DNA of 61,405 nucleotides from an uncultured Cardiobacterium sp. (GTDB taxonomy: Bacteria > Pseudomonadota > Gammaproteobacteria > Cardiobacteriales > Cardiobacteriaceae). The notes beneath the pieces were generated by a model. The model saw only the letters and a list, made by a program, of their open reading frames with translations, was not told the origin of the DNA and did no database searches. Location of the stretch: NCBI RefSeq assembly GCF_938028825.1, contig NZ_CALIZP010000049.1, forward strand, positions 1 through 61,405, given 5' to 3'. The first letter of the stretch is position 1; each line of letters begins with the position of its first letter. Of this stretch, positions 1-7,544 are shown one piece after another. A program made the translations under genes and the position numbers.

Positions 1-46
1 CAAGTTCTGCAAGGATTTTTTTACGGATATGGGCTGGATAGGTCAT
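1..46 (-). CDS. IS630-like transposase, N-terminal fragment at window edge
   Basis: An ATG at 46-44 opens a reading frame that runs off the left edge; 15 codons are visible and read MTYPAHIRKKILAEL. This resembles the start of IS630/Tc1-type transposases, which commonly begin with a short Tyr-Ser/Pro-x-x-(F/I)RKK helix-turn-helix lead. No strong ribosome binding site is seen. It lies directly downstream of the point where the IS982-like gene is interrupted, which fits one element inserted into another. With only 15 residues the family call is tentative. Confidence 0.4.
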   Translation of the reverse strand, partial: MTYPAHIRKKILAEL

Positions 47-75
47 GATTTTGATGGTTACTGTTTCTTTGCTAT

Positions 76-513
76 TTAACTATAGTGCTCGTCTTTGGCC
101 GCACAGTAACCGTATTGTGCATCGCCCTTGAAACTCCTGTGCCGCTTCGCACGGGCGGGCTTGCAAACCGGCAGGGGAAAACCATCAATGATGTACTCGT
201 CATCCTGCCCATAACGGGCGGCGGGTAGCGCTGCCATTTGCCGGTGGACATGCCACAGGTTGGCGCAATGCTTGCAAAAGTTCGGATAGGGGCTGGGTTT
301 TGGGAACCATGACTGCAGGTTTTCCTTGAAATACCGCCATATTTTCTTGTCGTCATTAAGGCTGAGCGCCTCACCGACGACCTGGATGGTGATGATTTCG
401 ACATCGCTCAAGGCGGTGGCGAAACCACGACTGCGCAATTTGGTGGTAACGATTTTCTGATACAACTCATCTATCAGCAGATAGGTGGCAATGATAAACT
501 CTTCTTGCGGCAT
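76..513 (-). pseudogene. IS982-family transposase, truncated after about 145 residues
   Basis: The product starts MPQEEFIIATYLLIDELY and keeps the N-terminal region and the first catalytic segment (YIIDGFPLPVCKPARAKRH, with the first Asp of the DDE triad) of IS982-family transposases. Full-length members are about 290 aa. Here the frame stops right after KDEHYS, where a GFKGHL-type continuation would be expected. The break falls at a TATAG (84-80 on the minus strand), consistent with insertion of a second element at a TA dinucleotide. The remaining DDE residues are missing, so the product should be inactive. The ATG at 513 is the natural start. Confidence 0.8.
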
Positions 514-556
514 GCTCTTTGATCCCGGGATTTTTGGTAGAAGACCGGGGTCTTAG

Positions 557-826
557 AGTAATGCCCTGTTTTGAAAAGCGTTATAAAAAGTTGAGAGCGG
601 CGTTTCAGCCCGTAAAAATGTTTTTTAGGCGGGCTGATGTCCGCCCTACGCCATTATCTTTTTTCAGCGATTTGACTATAAATCCCGGATTCCCAGCCGT
701 TCGCGCAGGCGGGCAAGCTGCCGGTTGGCGCCGTCATGCTTTCCCGCTCGGCGGTTATGCTTTTTTGGCATAAAGCGCGCGCGGGCGGCGTTTTATACTC
801 ACCGCCTTATTCCAAAAGAGTTCATC
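557..826. other. Intergenic region upstream of cysT
   Basis: About 270 bases without a convincing gene. It holds a REP-like palindrome (627-650) and, close to cysT, a TATACT hexamer at 794-799 that could be a -10 element, though no good -35 sits 16-18 bases upstream. No Cys-regulon operator was recognised. Confidence 0.4.
627..650. repeat. REP-like palindrome
   Basis: An imperfect palindrome with arms GGCGG/CCGCC around a GCTGATGT core and a CTACG tail. A near copy in inverse orientation occurs at 34833-34854 (CGTAGGGCGG followed by CTTCAGCCCGCC), so this looks like a small dispersed intergenic palindrome family. Confidence 0.5.
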
Positions 827-1684
827 ATGTCGCATTTGTCTTCTGCTCCGCCTGTCCGCCCGCGCCGTTTGCGGGTGTTGCCCGGCTTTGGCCTGTCGCT
901 GGGTTTGTCGCTGTTTTTTGTCGCGCTGGTGCTGCTGCTGCCGCTCACCGGGCTGGTCATGAATGTGGCGCAGTTGTCGTTCGCCGATTATTGGGCGGTC
1001 ATTACCGACGCTCAGGCGCTCGCCGCGTTCCGCGTGACGCTGTGGGCGGCGGCCTGGGCGTCGCTGGTGAATGCGCTGTCCGGCTTGCTGCTCGCCTGGG
1101 TGCTGGTGCGCTATCGTTTTTTCGGACGCGGGCTGGTCGATGCACTCATCGATTTGCCGTTTGCCCTGCCGACGGCGGTCGCCGGGATCGCGCTTGCCGC
1201 ACTTTTTGCCGCCGATGGCTGGCTGGGGCGGCCGCTTGCCGCGCTCGGTGTGCAGGTGGCGGTTCAGCCGCTGGGGATTGTGGTGGCGATGGTGTTCACG
1301 AGCATTCCGTTTGTGGTGCGCGCGGTGCAGCCGGTGCTGGAAGCGCTGCCGCGCCAGGTGGAAGAGGCGGCGGCGACGCTGGGCGCGCGCCCGTGGCAGG
1401 TGTTTTGCCGCGTGATTTTGCCGCTGCTCTCGCCCGCGCTGGTAAGCGGCGTGGTGCTGTCGTTCGCGCGCAGTCTCGGCGAGTACGGCGCGGTGATTTT
1501 TATTGCCGGCAATCAGCCGTATGTGAGCAAGGTGATGTCGCTGGTGATTTTTGAGCGTTTGCAGGAGTTCGATATGCCCGCCGCTGCCGCGCTGGCGTCG
1601 GTGATGCTGGCAGTGTCGCTCTTGCTGTTGTTGCTGGTGAATGTGTGGCAGGGCTTTTTCCTGCGCCGTTTCGGGAGGGCGTGA
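827..1684 (+). CDS. cysT: Sulfate/thiosulfate ABC transporter permease CysT (CysU)
   Basis: An inner-membrane permease of the CysT/ModB type, 285 aa with about six hydrophobic segments. The EAA loop that contacts the ATPase is visible as VEEAAATLGARPWQVFCRV followed by LPLLSPAL. The C-terminal region SFARSLGEYGAVIFIAGNQP is characteristic of CysT. The ATG at 827 was chosen over an earlier in-frame start because the upstream residues are not membrane-like. The stop overlaps the cysW start (TGATG). With CysW and CysA it forms the sulfate import complex for cysteine synthesis. No periplasmic binding protein (sbp/cysP) is adjacent in this window. Confidence 0.9.
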   Translation: MSHLSSAPPVRPRRLRVLPGFGLSLGLSLFFVALVLLLPLTGLVMNVAQLSFADYWAVITDAQALAAFRVTLWAAAWASLVNALSGLLLAWVLVRYRFFGRGLVDALIDLPFALPTAVAGIALAALFAADGWLGRPLAALGVQVAVQPLGIVVAMVFTSIPFVVRAVQPVLEALPRQVEEAAATLGARPWQVFCRVILPLLSPALVSGVVLSFARSLGEYGAVIFIAGNQPYVSKVMSLVIFERLQEFDMPAAAALASVMLAVSLLLLLLVNVWQGFFLRRFGRA

Positions 1685-2472
1685 TGCGTCGGGTATTGAT
1701 TGGTCTGGCGCTGTTGTTCGCGCTGCTTTTTTTGGTGCTGCCGCTGGCGGTGGTGTTCGCCGGCGCGTTCGCCAAGGGCTGGGGGGCGTTTGCCGCCGCG
1801 CTTGCGGAGCCGGATACGCGCCATGCGCTGTTGTTGACGCTGCTGGTCACGGCGCTCACGGTGCCGGTGAATGTGGTCTTCGGCGTGGCGTTCGCCTGGC
1901 TGGTCACGCGTTTTCGTTTTCGCGGGCGGGCGTTTTTGTTGACGCTGCTCGATATTCCGTTTGCGGTGTCGCCCATTATCGCCGGGCTCTTGTATTTGCT
2001 GCTGTATAGCGAGAATGCGCCGCTTGGTGCGTGGTTCGCCGCGCGCGGCTGGCAGTTGATGTTCGCCGTGCCGGGGATTGTGCTGGTAACGGTGTTCGTA
2101 ACCTGTCCGTTTGTCGCGCGCGAGCTGGTGCCGTTCATGCAGCAGCACGGCGCGGCGGAGGAGGAAGCGGCGGTGGTGCTGGGCGCGAGTCCGTGGCAGT
2201 TGTGGCGACGCATCACGCTGCCGACGATTCTCTGGCCGCTGCTCTACGGCGTGGCGCTGACGAATGCGCGCGCGGTCGGCGAGTTCGGCGCGGTGTCGGT
2301 GGTGTCGGGTAATATTCGCGGTGCGACGATGACGCTGTCGCTCAATGTGGAGTATTTGTATCAGAATTATCAGGCGGCGGCCGCGTTTACCAGCGCGCTG
2401 CTGCTGGTGGGGATTGCGCTGGCGACGCTGGCGCTGAAAGCGTGGGTCGCGCGGCATGAGGAGGATGTATGA
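1684..2472 (+). CDS. cysW: Sulfate/thiosulfate ABC transporter permease CysW
   Basis: Second permease of the sulfate importer, 262 aa, starting MRRVLIGLALLFALLF. It has about six membrane segments and an EAA loop (AEEEAAVVLGASPWQLWRRI). The segment NARAVGEFGAVSVVSGNIRG near the C terminus is typical of CysW. Its start overlaps the cysT stop by one base and its stop overlaps the cysA start by four bases (ATGA), so the three genes are translationally coupled. Confidence 0.92.
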   Translation: MRRVLIGLALLFALLFLVLPLAVVFAGAFAKGWGAFAAALAEPDTRHALLLTLLVTALTVPVNVVFGVAFAWLVTRFRFRGRAFLLTLLDIPFAVSPIIAGLLYLLLYSENAPLGAWFAARGWQLMFAVPGIVLVTVFVTCPFVARELVPFMQQHGAAEEEAAVVLGASPWQLWRRITLPTILWPLLYGVALTNARAVGEFGAVSVVSGNIRGATMTLSLNVEYLYQNYQAAAAFTSALLLVGIALATLALKAWVARHEEDV

Positions 2473-3581
2473 GTATCGAGGTTTTTCAGCTGCACAAGCG
2501 TTTCGGCGAGTATCCCGCGCTGGAAGCGACGGATTTGCGCATTGAGAATGGCGAGATGGCAGCGCTCCTGGGGCCGTCCGGCAGCGGCAAGACAACGCTG
2601 TTGCGCCTGATTGCCGGGCTGGAATCGGCCGACGGCGGGCGCATCGTCCTGAACGGGCGCGATGTGACCAATGTACCCGTGCGTGCGCGCCATATCGGCT
2701 TTGTCTTCCAGCATTACGCGCTGTTCAAGCATCTGACCGTTGCCGACAATGTCGCTTTCGGCCTCACCGTGTTGCCGCGCAGACAGCGGCCGGCAAAAAA
2801 AGTCATCCGCGAGAAAGTCGCGCAACTGCTCGACATGGTGCAGCTCGCCGCCTTCGGTGAGCGCTACCCGGCGCAGCTCTCCGGCGGGCAGCAGCAGCGG
2901 GTGGCGCTGGCGCGGGCGCTTGCCACCGAGCCGGAAGTGGTGCTTTTCGACGAGCCTTTCGGCGCGCTGGATGTGCAGGTGCGCCAGGATTTGCGCCTGT
3001 GGCTGAAACAGTTGCAGCGCGAGCTGGGCTTCACCGGCGTGTTCGTCACCCACGACCGCGAGGAAGCGCTTGACCTCGCCGACCGCATCGTCGTCATGCG
3101 TAACGGCGCGATTGCGCAAAACGCCGATCCGCAGCAGCTTTATGCCGCGCCCGCCGACGCGCAAGTCTTTTCCTTCATGAGCGAAACGCAGCGTTTCCCC
3201 GCCCGTCTTGCCGCGCACATCATGCACAGCGGGCGGGCGTGGGCAAAAGCCGAACGGCCGCTGCCTGACGGCACGGGTGAACTCGCCCTGCGCGTGCAGG
3301 ACATCGAACTCGACGACCACCCGCCGGGACACGTACAACTGCCGCTCGTCATCGACGACATCACCCTGCTCGGCGCGAACTACCGCCTCACCGTGCAGAA
3401 CCGGGGCTGGGGCGGCGACGCGCGCTGGCAACTGCCGCTGCCCGCGCAAGTCTTCCAGCACCGCCCCGTGCAGGCGGGACAGCGGGTATATATCAAACCG
3501 CGCCAACTCTACTTCCTGCGTGAAGACGGCACAGTGGACGCGCTTTTTCACGAATGGGACGGCGGGGTGCGCCCGGCGTAA
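2469..3581 (+). CDS. cysA: Sulfate/thiosulfate ABC transporter ATP-binding protein CysA
   Basis: ATPase of the sulfate importer, 370 aa, usual family length. Walker A is LLGPSGSGKTTLLR (about residues 32-45), the ABC signature is LSGGQQQRVALARAL, and Walker B is VVLFDEPFGALD. The switch His lies in VFVTHDREEAL. The remaining C-terminal 130 or so residues correspond to the TOBE-like regulatory region of CysA. Overlaps the cysW stop by ATGA. A GC-rich stem at about 3582-3602 follows, without a clear U tract. Confidence 0.94.
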   Translation: MSIEVFQLHKRFGEYPALEATDLRIENGEMAALLGPSGSGKTTLLRLIAGLESADGGRIVLNGRDVTNVPVRARHIGFVFQHYALFKHLTVADNVAFGLTVLPRRQRPAKKVIREKVAQLLDMVQLAAFGERYPAQLSGGQQQRVALARALATEPEVVLFDEPFGALDVQVRQDLRLWLKQLQRELGFTGVFVTHDREEALDLADRIVVMRNGAIAQNADPQQLYAAPADAQVFSFMSETQRFPARLAAHIMHSGRAWAKAERPLPDGTGELALRVQDIELDDHPPGHVQLPLVIDDITLLGANYRLTVQNRGWGGDARWQLPLPAQVFQHRPVQAGQRVYIKPRQLYFLREDGTVDALFHEWDGGVRPA

Positions 3582-3670
3582 AGCCGGGATTTATCCCGCT
3601 TGACGCGCTTTTCGGTAAACCCTAAGCGATGCAGACAATCAGAGTTTTTTCTAAATAGTTGAGGCCATAG

Positions 3671-3679
3671 TGCTATAAT
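3671..3679 (+). promoter_or_regulatory. Extended -10 promoter for gapA
   Basis: TGCTATAAT at 3671-3679 is a perfect TATAAT preceded by a TGn extension. The hexamer 17 bases upstream (CTAAAT) is a poor -35, as is usual for extended -10 promoters. The predicted start would give a leader of about 30 bases to gapA with its AGGAGA ribosome binding site near 3703. Confidence 0.65.
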
Positions 3680-3717
3680 CACGCGGCTTTCAACCCACAA
3701 ACCAGGAGATAAAACTC

Positions 3718-4725
3718 ATGACAATCAAAGTCGCCATCAACGGATTCGGACGCATCGGCCGCCTCGCTCTGCGCCAAATGGACAAAGCGAAAAACATCGA
3801 AGTCGTCGCCGTCAACGACCTCACCCCGGCCGACATGCTGCTGCACCTCTTCAAATACGACACCTCGCAAGGCCGCTTCCACGGCACCGCCGAACTCAAA
3901 GGCGACAGCCTCGTCGTCAACGGCAAAGAAATCAAAGTATTCTCCAACGCCAACCCGGAAGAACTGCCGTGGGGGCAACTGGGTGTGGATGTCGTCCTCG
4001 AATGCACCGGCTTCTTCACCAGCAAGGAAAAAGCCGAAAAACACATCAAGGCCGGCGCGAAAAAAGTCGTTATCTCCGCACCGGGCGGCAACGACATCAA
4101 AACCATCGCTTACAACGTCAACCACAAAATCCTTGACGGCTCTGAGACCGTCATTTCCGGCGCTTCCTGCACCACCAACTGCCTGGCACCGATGGCCAAA
4201 GTCCTGCAAGACAAATTCGGCATCGTCGAAGGTCTCATGACCACCATCCACGCCTACACCGGCGACCAGATGACCCTTGACGCCCCGCACCGCAAAGGCG
4301 ACAAACGCCGCGCCCGCGCCGCTGCCGCCAACATCGTGCCGAACAGCACCGGCGCCGCGAAAGCCATCGGCCTCGTCATCCCCGAACTGCAAGGCAAACT
4401 TGACGGTGCCGCACAACGTGTACCCGTCACCACCGGCTCCCTGACCGAACTCGTTACCGTCCTGGAAAAGAAAGTTACTGCCGAAGAAGTCAACGCCGCA
4501 ATGAAAGCCGCCGCCAACGAATCCTTCGGCTACACCGAAGAAGAACTGGTCTCTTCCGACATCATCGGCATGAGCGAAGGCTCACTCTTCGACGCCACGC
4601 AAACCAAAGTGATGACCGTCGGCGACAAACAACTGGTGAAAACCGTCGCTTGGTACGACAACGAAATGAGCTACACCAACCAGCTCGTCCGCACCCTGAC
4701 CTACTTCGCCAGCCTCATCAAGTAA
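3718..4725 (+). CDS. gapA: Glyceraldehyde-3-phosphate dehydrogenase, type I
   Basis: Converts glyceraldehyde-3-phosphate to 1,3-bisphosphoglycerate in glycolysis; 335 aa as expected. The NAD-binding N terminus is INGFGRIGRLALRQ and the catalytic Cys lies in SGASCTTNCLAP with the partner His in MTTIHAYTGDQ. The C terminus has WYDNEMSYTNQLVRT. A good ribosome binding site, its own promoter and a strong terminator make it a monocistronic unit. Codon use is strongly C-biased, fitting high expression. Confidence 0.97.
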   Translation: MTIKVAINGFGRIGRLALRQMDKAKNIEVVAVNDLTPADMLLHLFKYDTSQGRFHGTAELKGDSLVVNGKEIKVFSNANPEELPWGQLGVDVVLECTGFFTSKEKAEKHIKAGAKKVVISAPGGNDIKTIAYNVNHKILDGSETVISGASCTTNCLAPMAKVLQDKFGIVEGLMTTIHAYTGDQMTLDAPHRKGDKRRARAAAANIVPNSTGAAKAIGLVIPELQGKLDGAAQRVPVTTGSLTELVTVLEKKVTAEEVNAAMKAAANESFGYTEEELVSSDIIGMSEGSLFDATQTKVMTVGDKQLVKTVAWYDNEMSYTNQLVRTLTYFASLIK

Positions 4726-4739
4726 ACATCACCGCCTGC

Positions 4740-4768
4740 AAAAAACCGCCCTTCGGGGCGGTTTTTTA
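4740..4768 (+). terminator. Rho-independent terminator of gapA
   Basis: The stem ACCGCCC-TTCG-GGGCGGT is flanked by A6 and T6, a classical strong terminator starting just after the gapA stop. Confidence 0.92.
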
Positions 4769-4832
4769 TGGCGTCCTGAAAAGTATGCCGCACGGATCAG
4801 TCAATATGCCTTTCACACCACCCCCGTACATG

Positions 4833-4866
4833 AAAAACCCCTCCCCATTGCAGGGAGAGGTGGGGG
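4833..4866 (-). terminator. Terminator of nrdG-nrdD
   Basis: Read on the minus strand, CCTCTCCC and GGGGAGGGG form a stem followed by T5, about 40 bases after the nrdD stop. Confidence 0.7.
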
Positions 4867-4906
4867 ATAGTCGCGACAGCGGCAAAACCCGGGATATGCG
4901 TATCCC

Positions 4907-6727
4907 TCAGGCGGCGTTTTCTGCCACTTCCCGTTGTTCCTGTTCCTGATGCTCACGGTGGTAGTGGCGCAGGGCGTGTTCGGCGCGGCGTCCCGCGCTG
5001 AAAGCGGAGACGCGTTTCAGGTAGCCGATGACGCGGGTGCCGTAGTCAATGTCATGCGAGCCGCAAGCGCTGCATGCGGTGAGAGTGCGCTTGTCGATGT
5101 GGTTGCAGTCGTTGCAGATGGTGATGCGCACGTTGACGCAGAAGTAGTTGCAGCCGGTGTGCGCAGCGATGTCAAGCAGTTTGCGGTAGCCTGCTTGCGA
5201 GAGGGCTTCGTCAAGGTTGAGGTGCAGTGCCGAGCCGCCGTCCAGCCAGTCGATGAGTTCGCGGCCGTGCAGGATGAATTTGTCCAGCGCGTTGGTGTTG
5301 TGGTCGTCCTCGACGAGATAGAAGTAGGAGTTGTAGCAATCACGTGCCACTTTGTAGCCGTCGCGTTTGTCCCAGGCGGCGTTTTTCACGCCGAGGTTTT
5401 CCGCCGGCACGAATTCGGTGTTGTAGCGTACGCCGTAGGCTTTGTTCGCGCGCTGGTTGGCGTGGTAGATGGTTTTCAGTTTTTCTTGCACGAAGGCGAT
5501 GTAGGCAGGGTTGTTGCCGACGGTGATGCCCTGGGATTCGGCCGCTTCCGCCATGCCGTTGATGCCGATGGTGAGGTATTGCTTGTCGAGGGTGATGAAG
5601 CCGGCGTCATAGACGGTGAGCATACCGGCAGCGAGGTATTCTTCCATCAGTTTGCGGTAGGCGTACTGGTAGCGGTGGATTTTTTCAACTTCCGTCAGGA
5701 GATCGCGCCCGTCCTGCACGAGGCGGTTCATGTTGATGGTAATCACGTTGATGGAGCCCGTCGCCACGCCGCCTGCACCGAGGGTATAGCTGAAGGTGCG
5801 GTCTTCGATGGCGTTGCGCAGGCGGCAGCAGGAGGCCAGCGAGTCGGGGTTGTCGGATTGGTACACGAAGAAAGAATTGCCAGCGGCGAGTTCGGCGGCG
5901 ATATGGTCGGCAAACGCGCGGTCTTTGCAACGGCGGTTTTCGGTGAGCATGGCGACAGTCACGACCGGGAAGGTGAGGATGGCGCGCTTGCGCTCGGCGT
6001 TGAACCATTGCAGGAAGTAGTTTTGCAGTTTGGCGACGCTTGCCCAGTTGGGTTTGCTGAAGTCGGGGAAGACGAAGTCGCCGAACATGGCATCAAAGTA
6101 GTACTGGTCGTAGATGGAGATGTTCCAGAAGGCGCTCTGGTAGCCGCGCGCGGCAGCGGGCTGGTTGATGCTGTACACCACTTGTTGCAGGCAGTTGGCG
6201 ATGTCGCGCTCGTGCGTCGCGAGGTAATCGTCGCCGAAGTCTTTGCGCGCGAAGTGGTCAAAGTAGGTGAGGAATTCGACGGTCGCCACCGCGCCGGCAA
6301 ACTGCGAGCTGATGGCAAAGACGAGGTTGATGAACGAGCCGCAGAAGGAGGCGAGATGCTGCGGCGCTTTCGATTCGCCGCCGAGTTTGGTCAGACCGTC
6401 GCGCAGGAAGGGATACATGGAGATGGAAACGCAGTAGGGTTTGAGGCTGGTTTCGTCGTGGATATAGATTTCGTGCGCCTCAATCTGGCGGATGTATTCG
6501 GCGGCGGTGGCATCGCCAAAGATTTCGCGGATTTTGCGGCTAACCTGGGCGCGGTTCACCTGCACCATCAGGTCTTTCATCAGCTCGCTTTCCAGGGTGG
6601 CGATGTTTTTCTGGGTAACGTTGGCGTTGGCGTCGAGTTTCGAGCCATCGGCGGCGTTGTGCGCACGCACGTAATCATCCATAAAGTCGAGTTTCAGTTG
6701 GATTTGTTCGGGGGTCAGTCGCAGCAT
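4907..6727 (-). CDS. nrdD: Anaerobic (class III) ribonucleoside-triphosphate reductase
   Basis: Oxygen-sensitive glycyl-radical enzyme that makes deoxyribonucleotides in anaerobic growth; 606 aa. The C terminus shows the zinc site CNDC and CSAC and the radical loop GTRVIGYLKRVSAFS with its Gly. The start at 6727 (MLRLTPEQIQ) is preceded by GGAGAC; the longer frame upstream is not conserved-looking. E. coli NrdD is about 712 aa with an N-terminal ATP-cone. This protein starts almost directly with the catalytic part and appears to lack that cone, so dATP feedback may differ. It follows nrdG by one base. Confidence 0.95.
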   Translation of the reverse strand: MLRLTPEQIQLKLDFMDDYVRAHNAADGSKLDANANVTQKNIATLESELMKDLMVQVNRAQVSRKIREIFGDATAAEYIRQIEAHEIYIHDETSLKPYCVSISMYPFLRDGLTKLGGESKAPQHLASFCGSFINLVFAISSQFAGAVATVEFLTYFDHFARKDFGDDYLATHERDIANCLQQVVYSINQPAAARGYQSAFWNISIYDQYYFDAMFGDFVFPDFSKPNWASVAKLQNYFLQWFNAERKRAILTFPVVTVAMLTENRRCKDRAFADHIAAELAAGNSFFVYQSDNPDSLASCCRLRNAIEDRTFSYTLGAGGVATGSINVITINMNRLVQDGRDLLTEVEKIHRYQYAYRKLMEEYLAAGMLTVYDAGFITLDKQYLTIGINGMAEAAESQGITVGNNPAYIAFVQEKLKTIYHANQRANKAYGVRYNTEFVPAENLGVKNAAWDKRDGYKVARDCYNSYFYLVEDDHNTNALDKFILHGRELIDWLDGGSALHLNLDEALSQAGYRKLLDIAAHTGCNYFCVNVRITICNDCNHIDKRTLTACSACGSHDIDYGTRVIGYLKRVSAFSAGRRAEHALRHYHREHQEQEQREVAENAA

Positions 6728-6728
6728 G

Positions 6729-7181
6729 TCAGTGTCTCCAAAAGAGTTGATTGAGCACCGCGCCGTCGGCGGTACGGATAAAGCGCTGGTTGGTGCCGGG
6801 GTCGTCCAGGCCGCCCCGTTCACGCCACCAGGCGCCGGTTTTCAAAAAGGTGAGTTCCGCGTGCAGGGCGGGGGGAACCTCATCCAGCCCGGTGTAAAGG
6901 CAGGTTTTCAACCCAGCGGCGCGCGCGGTGCGCAGGCAGTCGATGAGCGCCGCGCCGTGCCATTCGCCGCCGAAGAAGAGGACGCAGGACAGCAGCCCGG
7001 CGTAATCCTCGATGCGGCGTTGCAGATGGGCGGGGGTGAGCGCCGTGCCCTGATTGGGATTCCAGGTGTAAGTGCTGTGGCAGCCGGGGCAGCGCAGCGG
7101 ACAACCGGCGATGGTGTAGGCCAGTGACACCTCACCCGGCACTTCCTGCCAGACGATGTCTTCGTGCACATAGCGCAGCAT
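6729..7181 (-). CDS. nrdG: Anaerobic ribonucleotide reductase activating protein (radical SAM)
   Basis: A 150-aa radical-SAM activase that installs the glycyl radical on NrdD. The cluster-binding motif is C27-PLR-C31-PG-C34-HS, and the glycine-rich SAM segment FFGGEWH follows. The start at 7181 has a good AGGAGA about nine bases upstream; the 13 residues of the longer frame are not needed. It sits immediately upstream of nrdD, so the pair is one transcript, with two NrdR-like boxes 34-81 bases upstream. Confidence 0.93.
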   Translation of the reverse strand: MLRYVHEDIVWQEVPGEVSLAYTIAGCPLRCPGCHSTYTWNPNQGTALTPAHLQRRIEDYAGLLSCVLFFGGEWHGAALIDCLRTARAAGLKTCLYTGLDEVPPALHAELTFLKTGAWWRERGGLDDPGTNQRFIRTADGAVLNQLFWRH

Positions 7182-7214
7182 GGTTGAAGGTTCTCCTGCT
7201 CTTTGGGTAAAAAA

Positions 7215-7262
7215 ACGCAAGATATGGTAGGGATAGCGTCCTCATAGCGCAATATATGGTGG
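7215..7262 (-). promoter_or_regulatory. Pair of NrdR-box-like operators upstream of nrdG-nrdD
   Basis: Two AT-rich 16-mers, ACGCAAGATATGGTAG (7215-7230) and GCGCAATATATGGTGG (7247-7262), lie exactly 32 bases apart. Read on the minus strand, the second matches the NrdR consensus ACACTATATATWGTGT at about 12 of 16 positions. NrdR boxes usually occur as pairs about 31-32 bp apart (three helical turns). This predicts ATP/dATP-dependent repression by NrdR, whose gene is not in the window. Confidence 0.65.
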
Positions 7263-7462
7263 TTTCTATTTTGCTAAACGCCTGTAAGTCCATTGGTAAT
7301 TATGGACATGGATCGTGCGCTTTATCAGTCAGCCCGCATGCGGATGTGATTTTCTGTTGATATTTGAAGGGATTGGCCGTTTTATTTCCGATAATTAACT
7401 GTTTCTACTTGGTTTTATGGCGAGAGGCGCAGCTCGCGCGCATGATGTTCCGCCGCGCGGCA

Positions 7463-7505
7463 CAAAAAAATCTTCCCCGCTTGCGCGTCCGTGCGGCGGG
7501 GAAGG
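7463..7505 (-). terminator. Terminator downstream of the DUF1963-type gene
   Basis: On the minus strand the arms CTTCCCCGC and GCGGGGAAG (7472-7504) enclose a 15-base loop and are followed by GATTTTTTT. It ends the transcript of the 7545-10013 gene. The space between here and nrdG (7182-7462) holds only the NrdR boxes and probable promoter sequence. Confidence 0.75.
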
Positions 7506-7544
7506 TTTTGTGTCTCGCGGCTGCCGGGCGCGGCAACGCGGCTT

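Larger units (their letters stand above)
1..556 (-). mobile_element. Nested insertion sequences: IS630-like inside IS982-like
   Basis: The right part (about 84-556) is the 5' half of an IS982-like element; the GC-rich palindrome AGACCGGGGTCT near 542-553 may be part of its right terminal repeat. The left part (1 to about 83) starts TATAGTTAAATAGCAAAG on the minus strand and leads into the IS630-like start codon. The outer ends are not in the window, so target duplications cannot be checked. Confidence 0.5.

Noticed and set aside
4934..6754. 606-codon open frame on the plus strand opposite nrdD
   Set aside because: It is an antisense shadow of nrdD in GC-rich DNA; composition is Val/Ala/Gly/Asp-rich without domain signals, and nrdD is certain.
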